From Pholiota molesta (Eukaryota > Basidiomycota > Agaricomycetes > Agaricales > Strophariaceae), in assembly GCA_014925825.1 (NCBI GenBank), contig JACGCK010000511.1, positions 1 to 18,392 on the forward strand: DNA of 18,392 bases, read 5' to 3'. Shown one piece after another: positions 1 through 9,501 of the stretch (position 1 is its first letter; every line of letters begins with the position of its first letter). The notes below the pieces were generated by a model, which was not told the origin of the DNA, searched no databases, and was given only the letters and a program-made list of their open reading frames with translations. The position numbers were made by a program, and so were the translations under genes.

Positions 1-365
1 CAAACTTTTCACCGCCATGAGATGCGTGGACTTGGCGTCGACTGCTCAAGCATTTCATGTCGCTTTCACACGCTTTCCCCCAAACACAAGAAAGATAATG
101 AGATATGATATTCATTTCTTTGTCGTCGCCTGGGTTAGCAAAGCGGCGATGGCGCAATGTGCGTTGACGCTTGCTGACGCGTTAGTCATGCAATTCTAAG
201 CAATTCTCAAGCTCACTCTGGGGAAAGGCTTCGGACTTGTAGATATTCGTCGGCTGTCGGTGGTGTGACTCCTGAAGCCTGAACGTTGAACCCTGGCTTT
301 ATTTAATTTCACGTCCTGATCTATAAGGCTTAACGTTGTCCCCTTCCTTCATTGCCAACACTACA
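1..365. other. Intergenic / upstream region, no gene recognised
   Basis: No open frame here resembles a known protein, and no exon pattern with matching splice phases could be built. It is probably the 5' flank of the trans-sulfuration gene that starts at 366. An AT-rich stretch (TTTATTTAAT, about 298-307) lies some 60 bases before that ATG and could serve as a TATA-like element, but this is weak. Confidence 0.4.
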
Positions 366-2266
366 ATGTCACCAAAACCTCAACTGAATGGGACCACCCT
401 CATTCACGGGACGCAAGGTTTGCTGGATCGGAAGTTGCTCCCTCGATCTCTGTCTCGACCAGTGCATTTCTTCACTCTGAGGTCTTTTTGTTGTTGCGTA
501 TTGACATACTATTCATCTAGCTTTTAGGAATCCTAATCCGCTGGAAGTCAATAATTCGAGCATCGAAGACCTTGACATCAGGAATCCTACGCGACACGTT
601 TATTCAAGATATACCCAAGAAGTGTCGACACGAGCTGAACATATCCTTAGTCGTATCAATGCAAGTTTTCTTACCTTACATTGCCATTCATCCCGGACTG
701 ATCCTCATATTAACTCGGTGTCGTTTAGGATGGGTTTGCTCTTACCTATTCATCAGGCCTCGCAGCTTCTTATGCCGTATGCTTTGTTTCTTCGTGTGAT
801 AAGACATGCGTTAACGTTAACTCCAGGCTCTCGTCTTCTATCGCCCCAAACGCATTGCCATCAGGGGCGGCTACCATGGGTGTCATGCCACGATTGACGT
901 CTACAAGAAGAATCAGGGGATCCATTTGGAAGTGATCGACCTGGATTCTGAGTATCGTGCTGGCGATCTATGTTGGTTAGAAACACCTCTAAACCCTACA
1001 GGAGAATCCAGGTCCGCCTTCTCGCGATCATCCTTATCCTATGACTTAAACTCAAGCATACCACATACAGGGACATCCAGTATTATGCAGACAAGGTCAG
1101 CTTATTTAACGTGATACTTATTTAGGCGGTCAACTGACTCCCCTTCTTATCATTTAGATACATAAAGCAGGGGGCAAACTGCTCGTCGACTCAACCTTTG
1201 CCCCTCCACCTCTTCAATATCCATTCAGATTCGGCACAGATTGGTGAGCAAGTTGATCTAACTTATGAAGGTTGATTCTCAACGACTCTTTCCAGCGTGC
1301 TCCATTCGGGTATTAAGTGCCATCTTTTCTTTTGAAGACTCGTCTAAGCGATATTTCTAGGTACCAAGTACTTTGGCGGTCATTCCGACTTGTTAGCCGG
1401 TGTTCTAGTTGTGAAGACGCTTGAAGAGTGGAATCAAGTTAGTTTATCTTCTCTTTCGACTTCGTTTGTAGTCGTTACTAATTTAATACGTTATTTTTAT
1501 AGCTTCATAGCGATCGCACATTCTTAGGCAGCATGATGGGGTCATTGGAATCATGGCTGCTGCTGCGTTCCTAAGGACTCTGCATCTGAGAGTGCCTCGC
1601 CAATCCGCTTCTGCTACTGTCCTTGCCCAATGGCTCAACTCGATCGCGAAAACCCCTGCAGGAAAGACTTATGATGGAATCCCAGGAGGAATCGTGGAAA
1701 AAGTTTGGCATTCGTCTTTGCAGGGAGTGGACGCACGCGGCTTCGATCCTAGCAAGCAGATGCAAGGAGGATGGAACGCCACATTCGCTATTCTTGTAAG
1801 ATCTACATTCTAGCGATTTAGGAGAGGCCCTCATATGCATTTCAGCTTGCAAAGCCAGAATATGCCCTAGAATTCCCACATATTCTCAACTACTTTGTTG
1901 TAAGTTTGGGCGGCGGTTGGACATCTGTTAAGTATCTCACGTGTATTCCAACAGTCTGCGACCAGCCTTGGTGGCGTTGAATCCCTTGTTGAACATCGAA
2001 TTCAGAGCGATCCATCCTCTGATCCTCGCTTGATCAGGCTGAGTATTGGAGTAGAAGAAGTCGAAGTGAGTTTGTTGGTTCAGGTTAGGTCGGTCCTTAC
2101 TGACTACCATGAATTACTAGGATTTGAAGGCAGATTTGCAGCAAGCCTTCCGAAAACTAGCTTCCGTGAGTTGATTTATTTGTTAGCAGTTGTTTGCTTT
2201 TTATTTATGTTATTCCAGGCCAGGCGAAGTTGTAAGTCGATAGAAAGAGATGGACTAGATGTATAA
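366..2266 (+). CDS. PLP-dependent trans-sulfuration enzyme (cystathionine gamma-synthase-like)
   Basis: Cys/Met-metabolism PLP enzyme of the cystathionine gamma-synthase fold, expected to act in the cytosol on homoserine or cysteine derivatives. Exons: 366-461, 521-660, 729-776, 827-1011, 1071-1095, 1158-1243, 1296-1309, 1361-1437, 1503-1795, 1846-1899, 1955-2065, 2121-2165, 2219-2266. Visible hallmarks in order: EVAPSISVSTTFRNPNP near the N-terminus, DGFALTYSSGLAA, GGYHGCHATIDVYK, WLETPLNPTGE, LLVDSTFAPPPLQ, HSGTKYFGGHSD with the PLP-binding lysine near residue 201, and a C-terminal SLGGVESLVEHR. About 407 aa, normal for the family. Intron 661-728 starts with GC. Exon 1296-1309 is only 14 nt. 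The conserved frame breaks twice, near 428 and near 1570, each time as if one base were missing, so the literal sequence does not encode one continuous protein. The true substrate cannot be told; fungal genomes carry several paralogues. The 3' end (ARRSC... to TAA) is less certain than the core. Confidence 0.88.
661..728 (+). other. GC-AG intron in the trans-sulfuration gene
   Basis: The donor reads AAT|GCAAGT, the classical GC-donor consensus, and the acceptor is TTTAG. Splicing here joins SRIN to DGFALTY in phase 0, which restores the family motif. The nearby GT dinucleotides are in the wrong phase and give a shifted frame. Confidence 0.75.
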
Positions 2267-2526
2267 GTGCCCATCTTGGTATTGTAAAGTTGCTACCGAT
2301 ATCTAGGAATCGAACATCTTGATTGCGCTTCTGTCGCCGGCATGTCAGCGGCTCCATTACATCAACCCCTCGGAATCCTAATTGGCAGTTGACTGACTTG
2401 GAAAGAAAAAGAACCTTCGAAGTCTAATCGGAGCGCAAATTCCCAGACGTTGCTCCTCCTTGTTTTTCACCAAGATACATACAGCACTGTAAATTATCGA
2501 CCACGACTACTCTTGTTCCCTGCGCC

Positions 2527-3994
2527 ATGCCATCCATCGCTTCAAAACGCTTGTATTTTCGAGGTGCTTCTAACCATCCAGTCTGATTCGATTGTTAACA
2601 TCGTTTATGACGAACGCTAGGCATTCCCAAGGACGTCGCAGAGGATGATTTATTCAAGGTAGAATATCAATCGCGATCGCTCTGAAGATGAAACTGGTTG
2701 TTGACGATAACAACAGTACCTCTCGCGTTATGGACAAATATGTGAAGTGAAATTGCTTTCAAGTTAGTTTTTGCATCTTGCCCTTGTTTCTTACTCCCGG
2801 TGACTCACAAATGTGTCTTGAGATTATGCCTTCGTACAGTTCGAGTCCGAGGAGGCAAATTTCGCGTGCATTTATTGCCATGCTCTCTTGCTGATGACTC
2901 CCTGCATCGTTTAGGATGCCCAATTCGTTTTAGAAACGTACAGACACCAGCCGTTGCTTGGTAGTCGTGAGTTCTTTTGTTCCGATATCGCTGCCGATTT
3001 TCAACGTTGTGGGTGAACAAGGTGTCGTTGTAGAATTTGCGCATCCCTTGCGCAAGGATATCGCGTCGTTTTCTAGTAATAGTTCAACGCAATCGTGATT
3101 CATACTCCTCACTAAAATCAAACGACTATATGCACTAATGGCCCCTTTCATAGACGCCCTATGACGCGTAGAGCCGCATATGAACGACATCCAGTTGTCG
3201 TTCTGGGTCTACCCAGAGATACAAGATGGCAGGTGTGTTTTATAACATACTACAAGATGCAAAAGTGCCGATATTTTGATTAGGAACTCAAGGATTTTGG
3301 AAGGTCATCAGGCATGCTTGTAGCATTTTGTGACCTGGACAGTACCCAGGCCGGTCGAGGGTATGTGCCGTTTACTTGTTTTGACCTAGAACCTACTTAA
3401 TTTGCGGTAATAAATTCACAGATTCATCGAGTTTTTTACTCGTGAGGACGCGCAACGTGCGATAAGAAGACTGAATGGCAAACATCTCGGTGGTCGCAAG
3501 GTTCGCGTTATTGACCACGAGGTGGGTCGTTTACCCTATTATCAATCATTTCTGTGCTCATCTGATTAATTTAGGAGATGCACGACTCTCAACACGATGT
3601 GCGAAAAAGGGATCGGAGCCGCTCCAGGTCCCCTAGGCGCCGGGATGCATTTGAATACACCCGGCAATTGATGATCGGCTCTTCGATGCATTAGGCGCCC
3701 GTCGCTCTTATTCGCCGGTTCGTCGGTTACCACCGGCAATAGACGCCCGGCTATGATTACTCAAAACTCCAATACTCTGAAATACCTTTCTACTCCGGAC
3801 AACCTCCCAACATCGTGTATGAGGAGCATACTAACTGGGCATATAATTTGCCGGAGGTTTCCGTTGGCTCTTTCGAAAGGATATCATCGGACTATTTTCA
3901 ATACCAGGATTACATGCGATCTTACTACGATGAAGGATACGACCCACGAGATGGTATCCATCATCTCGAGCGCCTGGAGGATCCATATCAATAA
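2527..3994 (+). CDS. SR-type RNA-binding protein with two RRMs
   Basis: Nuclear RNA-binding protein of the SR/Npl3-like class, expected to act in pre-mRNA splicing or mRNA export. Exons: 2527-2563, 2621-2658, 2717-2762, 2823-2854, 2915-2960, 3022-3094, 3154-3232, 3284-3360, 3422-3521, 3575 onward. RRM1 covers about residues 8-85, with RNP2 LYFRGIP (9-15) and RNP1-like YAFVQF (42-47). RRM2 covers about 104-175 and carries WQELKDFGR, matching the SWQDLKD signature of the pseudo-RRM of SR proteins. A short RDRSRSRSPRRR tract follows. Intron 2855-2914 is GC-AG. In the last exon the literal frame stops at 3694, but RS-like coding (ARRSYSPVRR) continues one frame over from about 3665, and a Tyr-rich tail runs in the first frame from 3752 to TAA at 3992-3994. 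The end is therefore either 3694 (215 aa) or 3994 (about 315 aa if missing bases are allowed for). RRM identity is firm; the tail is uncertain. Confidence 0.83.
2855..2914 (+). other. GC-AG intron in the SR-type gene
   Basis: The donor is GAG|GCAAAT and the acceptor GTTTAG. Phase-0 joining gives FESEE-DAQFVLETY, a continuous RRM helix. The closest GT donor (GTGCAT, inside the intron) would shift the frame. Confidence 0.7.
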
Positions 3995-4330
3995 TGAAGT
4001 GACTCTGCCTAAAAATTGTTTCCCCTGCACATTTTCATCCTACCCGTATTAATTCTCATCGACCAAAATTCCCAATATCGATTTACTTCATCGTCTCTCA
4101 GCATTTCAGTTCGCGCTTCATATCCGAATTCCTTTCACGACATTGTCCATTTTTAAATACCTCATATGATACACAAAACAGCATAGCATAGAAGACTGCC
4201 ACATTGTAAAATGCCGACTAACGATTAATGATTGCCACCACCTAAAAACAACCTATTATTGAGTCTCTTGACAGGGAGTCCTTTGTGCAACGGAAAGGTA
4301 ATTACCCTTTCGCTATGTACTAATTCTATA
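3995..4330. other. Intergenic, AT-rich, no gene recognised
   Basis: This is the 3' flank of the SR-type gene. Nothing resembling a protein family, RNA gene or clear repeat was seen. Confidence 0.4.
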
Positions 4331-4447
4331 GATGATCGAGTACTTATTCCGGATGATTTACGCTCGATGGGGAATGCCGCGATGCCGCGTGCACGTGCAT
4401 GATCGCCGTGTCTCGGATCACGCCGCGGTCGGCGCGCGGCTATTTGG

Positions 4448-4471
4448 GCGTGCGCGCGTGCGTGCGCGTGT
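4448..4471. repeat. Alternating purine-pyrimidine run (Z-DNA-prone)
   Basis: Twenty-four consecutive bases alternate G with C or T without a break. They sit in the GC-rich core of the repeat block. Such runs can adopt Z-form under supercoiling; no function is implied. Confidence 0.6.
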
Positions 4472-4754
4472 CTATTTTTGAAAATTTCGCCGCGCTGCGC
4501 TGGCAGCTTGGGGGGCGCGTTCCCTCCTCCCCTGGGCCGCTGAGACTTGAAAAAAAATGTGCCCGGCTCAAGTTCCCTGCTCAACTTTGTATTCTGTGTA
4601 GGGGTAGTTAATACAGTACTTATGTACCCATTTGTGCTGCTTTTAAGTGGAATAGGACGTGTATTTGCTCTAATAACTGTCAGTAAGTAAAATAGGGCAG
4701 TGGTTCACGCGTGGTTTGCTTCAGTAAGTAAGTGGTAAGTAAAGAATTTGGCAG

Positions 4755-4768
4755 GGTAAGTACTTACC
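4755..4768. repeat. Perfect 14-bp palindrome
   Basis: GGTAAGTACTTACC equals its own reverse complement. It lies just before the GTAAATC hairpin at 4792-4824 and after the CAGTAAGTAA direct repeats, within the same gene-free block. Confidence 0.7.
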
Positions 4769-4791
4769 TTCGTATGATTTACCATCAGCCC

Positions 4792-4824
4792 GTAAATCAA
4801 GGCTTGATTTACGCCTTGATTTAC
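4792..4824. repeat. Hairpin: 12-bp inverted repeat with nested copy
   Basis: GTAAATCAAGGC at 4792-4803 is perfectly complementary to GCCTTGATTTAC at 4813-4824. The 9-base loop (4804-4812) is itself a further TTGATTTAC copy, so the first arm can also pair with the loop (10-bp arms 4791-4800 and 4804-4813). Confidence 0.75.
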
Positions 4825-5140
4825 AGAAATGAGCTACATACATACTCTACACATTGCATTTTCCTCTTTCCATTGCCCTAGAAAAAGAAAATCGCATTAA
4901 AATAGCAAATTTACGGCCTACATTATACTAACTACCGCGGCTTATACTAGGGTGGCCATGTATAATGCAGATTGAATGCAGATATACGGCCTTCGACGTC
5001 TGTCGACGCCCTCAACATCTCAGTGCGACGCATCAGCTGAATTCGATGCCCGACGCATGCCGGTAAGCGATGCCGTGCTCGATTTACGCGACCCTGGTGG
5101 ATTTACAGTCACCTGCGTAAATCAGGCCAGGTAAAGCTAC

Positions 5141-6602
5141 TTATTTACTTTTCCCCCTGTAAAACTCCAGGAAGTTACTTTTGTCTTCCCAACCCAACCC
5201 TGTCCTCTTTAATTTGCCCATTTGGGCAATGAGCGTGGCGCAAGTTTCTGAAAGTTGATCATCACCCGAATAATCAGCAAGGATCTCACTAGCAATGAAT
5301 ATTTGGCTCCCTGGCGACTCGGATGGTGCAAGGAGGCGGATGGAGATTTCGGCGGCAGATAGCGAGGTATTGAGCCAGAATAAATGAGAAAGAGGATTCC
5401 AGGTGCTAGAAGGTATTGTGTGTGTTAGTGTAGGGGCAAGAAGGGCCGGGGGATCATATCTATAGAAATTTAAGTCATAAGCCATGCAGCCCATGCAGTC
5501 TTTACTTTGGCAACGCGTACCTTATGGACATTACAAAAACCTGGTAATTCTTTACTGGCACGTTTTGACGGAAAACGTCAGCAAAGCGGAGCAGACCACG
5601 GCTATTGCTCGTTGTACATTCAGGGAATATAACAACAGGGCGAGACGCCTTTCGTCTTATTTCTTCAAGAGTAGATGAAGGCGAGCCTGGAGTTGGCACC
5701 TGGGCAGTGAAACTGATCAGGGAGAAAAGGGAGGCCTGACGAAATCCAGCTATTGGAATCCGCGGCACAGAGGCCCGAGGCGTTACTTGAATGTTCGCAG
5801 AGCCTGTGCCGGTGCGACGGCCTGGGGTATGCGTGATGGGGGTTGAAGCTCGAGATACAGCGGATGGCTCTGGCAAAGACTCTGGGATCGGAATGACAAA
5901 AACAGGATTATATCTTGCTATGGAGTTAGCAGATCATTGAAATATAGTACTGAACACAACGCACTGGATCGCAAGCCACACTACCTCTATCCAGGATGCC
6001 CAATTCGAAACAATGATATCTCCTGCTCTCGGCTTCCATGTCTCTGGGAGTTTCGCTCCCCTTCTATTATATGGGCTGTTTGCAAGGTTTCATGTAAATG
6101 AATTCAAAGGCACGCACCCGCGTTTTCTATTGAATTGCTCCGGTGATATCCAGAATAGACCAATGATAAAAAGCGCAGTCCGTCCCAGAGTGTAAGTGAG
6201 GATATGAGTTATGAATCGATATAGTGGTGGAATGGGTACCTACGAATTCCAATATTAGCTGTGAATGTTGTCAGGAAGTAAAGAATGCAACTTACGAAGA
6301 CAAGGCAAACACCTTGAATAAGAACAGCATATAGAAGAGCTAGAACAAGAACCAATATTGTCCTAAATAGTCCCAGAACGAGGCGAAGGGGCAATATTGC
6401 TTTTGCCAGGAGTTCAGAGCCCAGAGGTGGCACTGGTGTCAAGAAAGGCTGCCGAGGAAATTGATATCATTATATGACTTCGATGTTTCTGCAACATGAT
6501 TCTACCTGTATTCCAGTGCCTGGATCCTAAAATCGACTGTAAGGACGCGCAAATACGGCTGAGACGGACATTGCTTACCCTGTACGCGCTGAACTTTTCC
6601 AT
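5141..6602 (-). CDS. LOA1: LOA1/VPS66-like lysophosphatidic acid acyltransferase
   Basis: PlsC-family membrane enzyme expected to acylate lysophosphatidic acid to phosphatidic acid at the ER or lipid droplets. Exons in coding order: 6579-6602, 6506-6526, 6296-6448, 6118-6239, 5965-6075, 5521-5913, 5141-5459, giving 380 aa with every phase closing and no frame break. The start MEKFSAYRDPGTGIQPFL resembles the N-terminus of yeast Loa1. Hydrophobic segments lie at about 37-66 and 84-98. The acyltransferase core shows IIVSNWASWIEVVWLA (127-142) and PVVIFPECTTSNSRGLLRF (from about 236), the FPEGT-type glycerol-phosphate binding motif with Cys for Gly. The usual HX4D histidine position appears to be Asn131. 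Between these motifs lies a Ser/Thr/Pro-rich insert of about 70 residues. The first two exons are only 24 and 21 nt. The acceptor of the intron before 5913 is CAAG, weaker than usual. The gene is divergent from the VTT-domain gene. Family call is strong; exact orthology is likely. Confidence 0.85.
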
Positions 6603-6771
6603 GGTGGAGGTCAGAGCTCGCTGTGAATTGATCACCTATATTTGGTTGTGCCACGTGACCCTATTGCCGCGTGCCACAGACTTCGGCTTGATGTAAGCAT
6701 CACACCGTGGTAATGACGTAGAAGGTCATGCCGAAAGTGCGCAGACAAGAAAGCCATTCTCAACCACCAGG
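6603..6771. promoter_or_regulatory. Shared divergent promoter, acyltransferase / Tvp38-like
   Basis: Only 169 bp separate the start codons of two head-to-head genes, so both 5' untranslated regions and promoters must fit here. A CACGTG E-box lies at 6652-6657. No clear TATA box was found. Confidence 0.5.
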
Positions 6772-8038
6772 ATGGCTGTCCAAGGTCTCAGTACTCCCTT
6801 GGCTATGATCAGGAAATATGCGAAATTGGCGCTGCACCGCTACCGCAAACTTCATCTCTTCGGCAAGGTTTGCGTCGAACCGCTGTCATCATACGGTGAT
6901 GTTTGGAACTTACTTCAAAATTAGCTCTTCATCTGGTTGCTTCTGTTCTTTTATATTTGCATAGGTCTGTCTTGACTGTTGTCATATTTTAGATCTATCT
7001 TACCGGTGTGGTTCAGGCGTGTTCGTCATTGTAGTGACGCCCTCACGCATCGCACAGTTCACGTACGACAAGACTCGTATACTTGCAGCAACTCGATTCG
7101 GTTGGCTTATCCTCACTGGAGCCTTAAGTGCGTAACGGGCCCACAAAATTTGGGATGGCTTATTCAATTCATTTCTTGACCTTAGTTGGTGTCTCTTTTC
7201 CTCCATTAATTGGACACACCACTCTCGTTACCCTATGCGGCTTCGCCTATGGGATGAAGGGATTCTTCATCAGTGCTGCTGGGTCCCTAATAGGCTCTTC
7301 GCTGGTCTTTGTGATCCTTCGACTCTTATTCAGCGAGAAACTGCATGAATGGTCAAGTCAAAATCAAAAGTGGCGGCCCTTGAATCAGTAGTGGTAATAC
7401 AATTGATTCTAATTTCTTTCGTACCATTTTTTGAGCGCTCATTGAAAAAATTGTTTAGAAAGCTAAAGGACTATCGTTAATCATCCTTATTCGCGTCTCT
7501 CCATTTCCGCCATGGGTCTATTCTAATTCGTTGTTTGCAGTGAGTCTTTGCTTTTCCAAGTATTCCAATGCAACTGACAAACCGCTTGCTGCAGTCAATA
7601 GAAGCTGTCAAGCTCTGGCAATTCGCTATCGCGACAGTCTGTGTTTTTCCCAAGATTCTGCTGCACACATTTATTGGTTCCAAAATTGCTGAGCTGTCTG
7701 ATGGTGATCAACGTGGCCACATGGATACTCGTAAGTTCGTTCTTTTCTATTAAAGTTACGGTATTTCAAAAATTGGCACTTAGGTACTAAAATTCTCGAC
7801 ATCTCTTTTGTCATTGGTGGAATCCTCATCGCAATTTTTGCAAGCTGGTATGTTGCCTTGCCTACTATGATTCGTTATATATGGATGATTTTCAAAAATA
7901 TATAGGACGGTTTACAATCTTGTTCAAAATCACATTAGACATTTAGAAGGAATTCCGCCCGAAGTTGATGAACTAGCTGCTGAAGCGATAGAAGATTACG
8001 ACGAAGAAGCACCATTGTTGTCTCCGACTCATGGATGA
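6772..8038 (+). CDS. TVP38: TVP38/TMEM64-family VTT-domain membrane protein
   Basis: Multi-pass Golgi/ER membrane protein of the VTT (SNARE-associated, DedA-like) superfamily, whose members include lipid scramblases. Exons: 6772-6867, 6925-6964, 7017-7127, 7186-7393, 7459-7539, 7595-7730, 7784-7847, 7906-8038, about 289 aa. Diagnostic segments: a membrane span LFIWLLLFFYICIGVFVIV, then VTPSRIAQF, GVSFPPLIGHTTLVTLCGFA, GFFISAAGSLIGSS, ILIRVSPFPPWVYSNSLFA (about 161-179), PKILLHTFIGSKIAELSDG, and GGILIAIFASW. An acidic tail (EAIEDYDEEAPLLSP) follows. One frame problem: in exon 4 the sequence after NQKW (about 7371-7378) continues as ALESVV only if one base is missing; the literal frame stops at 7388-7390. 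The gene converges with the syntaxin gene, the stops being about 165 bp apart. Family call is firm; the gene name follows the fungal Golgi orthologue. Confidence 0.87.
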
Positions 8039-8203
8039 AGAGTGCCGAATGTTCGATTTTAGACAGTATTTATTATCTTACAATCCGTGGATGTAACGGG
8101 TATATAGCTGGCGATATACATATGTACTTATGATGAGTGAAATGGTCTACTGTGAATCAAGGATGCTTGTCGTTTGTTATATAAAGAGTATAATTATGGT
8201 CCT

Positions 8204-9501
8204 TCAGTAGTAGTGCAAGAATAGTAAGCTGAAGCTGGCTCCGATAAGGAATATTAAAATGAAAAGACGTCCATCCTTAGCCCGTCGCTTAGCCTCCTTC
8301 AGCTGTTCGTTACCTTTTTCCACAGTTGAAGTTGTCAGGATCGCATCTTCATAAAGCTGGTTTGTGAGCTCTGTTTGTCGTGTTAAGTGTGTGACGAGTT
8401 CCATTTGAAGTGCACTGATATCCATTAAGCGCGACTCTGCCTGTTGAACCGACTCAAGGGTATCCTGTACATTTTTCAAGATATTCGCGTTCTCTTGTTC
8501 GAATTGCATGATTTGCGATGCAGATAGTTCAATCTCGTCGTCGTCATCTTCTGAGACATAGGAAGATGGCGCTGGACTATATGCTGGAACTCTGCGTTGT
8601 ACCTCTTGCGCCGGCAGCGGGGCACCTATAGTGGCAGCAATGGTGCTCTCTAGCCAACCTCCTGGAGCCCTAGAAGACGAGGATTGGCTGCTGGGCGAGT
8701 GGTCTCGAGTGCCCATCATAAGAACCTCATGAGCAGCTCCAGAACCGAGCGACTTCGTCCGTTCCAATTGCCGTTTGACACGCTCTTCTTGCAGTTCCTT
8801 CTGCGTTTGGCTTGCTTCAGCTAATCTCCGACTCAAGTACCAAGTAATACTCGAGTGATGCGCAGCGATAACATCCGAAGAAAGCGTAGATTCATCCTGC
8901 CGCAGTCGTACTGGAAGGAGCCGAGTTAGCGGGTTCGTTTTGCTCGCCACGAGTTCGACACGCCCTGTGGAACAAAAGGAAATGTCGTTAATACAGCCGA
9001 TGTTTTGGAAAAGAATTTTTGGGAATAGCGTACGCTTTTCGAGAGCTTCCATTTCCTTGACGCGGTCAGAGCATTTTGTGAGGATGACCCGAGCCTGCAG
9101 GTCGATTTGATCCCTTTCCTCGTTGGTTAAATGCCGAATATTGGCCCATGCAGATACCCCTTCGCTCAAGTCAATATTTCGCGACCCTTGACGTGATAGA
9201 GGATGGCCGCGCGAGTCTATGTTGAGGTAGGCCGTGCGGACGCTGGCAAGCATCCGTGTTAGCGTGCGGATATGGGTCAGCTAGATGAACGGACGAATAT
9301 CGCCATCAATTGTGGTCTATTTTACACAAAGAAAGGGCGCACGATGTTGTAGGCTTCTGCGACATATGTTTTACTAATGGCCGCCTTCTCTTCGTCACCC
9401 TTTGGTGACTTGACGACCTTCCTCCGCTTCGCGTCTGGAATGGTCGACCGCCGTTCTTTTACTGCTTGCCGGAAATCGTTTGTTATGTCTGTGAAAGCCA
9501 T
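8204..9501 (-). CDS. UFE1: Ufe1/syntaxin-18-like ER Qa-SNARE
   Basis: Tail-anchored Qa-SNARE of the ER, expected to mediate fusion of COPI vesicles returning from the Golgi. Exons in coding order: 9343-9501, 9034-9280, 8204-8964, giving 388 aa; the 69-nt intron 8965-9033 contains no stop and could be mistaken for coding sequence. The N-terminus MAFTDITNDFRQAVKERR is the syntaxin-18 N-terminal signature. A helical N-terminal region follows, then a Ser/Pro-rich linker with an acidic patch (EDDDDEIE), the SNARE motif at about 288-365 with the central-layer glutamine near 332 (THLTRQTELTNQL), and a C-terminal membrane anchor (LFILIFLIGASFSLLFL, from residue 369) ending five residues later. The start is chosen because it supplies the conserved N-terminus upstream of the longest open frame, which begins at 9253. 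Intact in all phases. Confidence 0.87.

Larger units (their letters stand above)
4331..5140. repeat. Gene-free block with inverted GATTTACGC repeats; possible non-autonomous transposon remnant
   Basis: Several copies of a GATTTAC(GC) word lie in both orientations: + at 4355-4363, 4776-4782, 4806-4812, 4818-4824, 5081-5089 and 5100-5106; inverted at 4792-4798 and 5115-5123. TGATTTACGC at 4354-4363 and its reverse complement at 5115-5124 are about 750 bp apart and could be the remains of terminal inverted repeats. Internal CAGTAAGTAA direct repeats occur at 4681 and 4722. No transposase-like frame is present. Base composition is patchy, with a very GC-rich segment at about 4380-4530 between AT-rich flanks, unlike the neighbouring genes. 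Transposon origin is an inference; target-site duplications were not identified. Confidence 0.45.

Noticed and set aside
462..520. Reading exon 1 of the trans-sulfuration gene straight on into the frame that yields FHFFTLR before NPNPLEV
   Set aside because: That splice keeps an open frame from the ATG, but it gives no family resemblance. The alternative donor at 462 with the acceptor at 520 gives the conserved ISVST-TFRNPNP.
366..2266. Trans-sulfuration gene as a decayed pseudogene
   Set aside because: Twelve introns keep usable splice signals and all catalytic motifs are intact. The only defects are two one-base losses of the same kind seen in essential genes nearby.
2805..3190. Minus-strand open frames of 79 and 86 aa
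   Set aside because: They are antisense shadows of the RRM exons and introns of the SR-type gene.
4225..4611. Open frames on both strands in the GC-rich segment (119 aa minus, 70 aa plus)
   Set aside because: Both are Ala/Arg/Gly-rich products of a GC-rich low-complexity stretch. They have no domain, no splice partners, and overlap each other.
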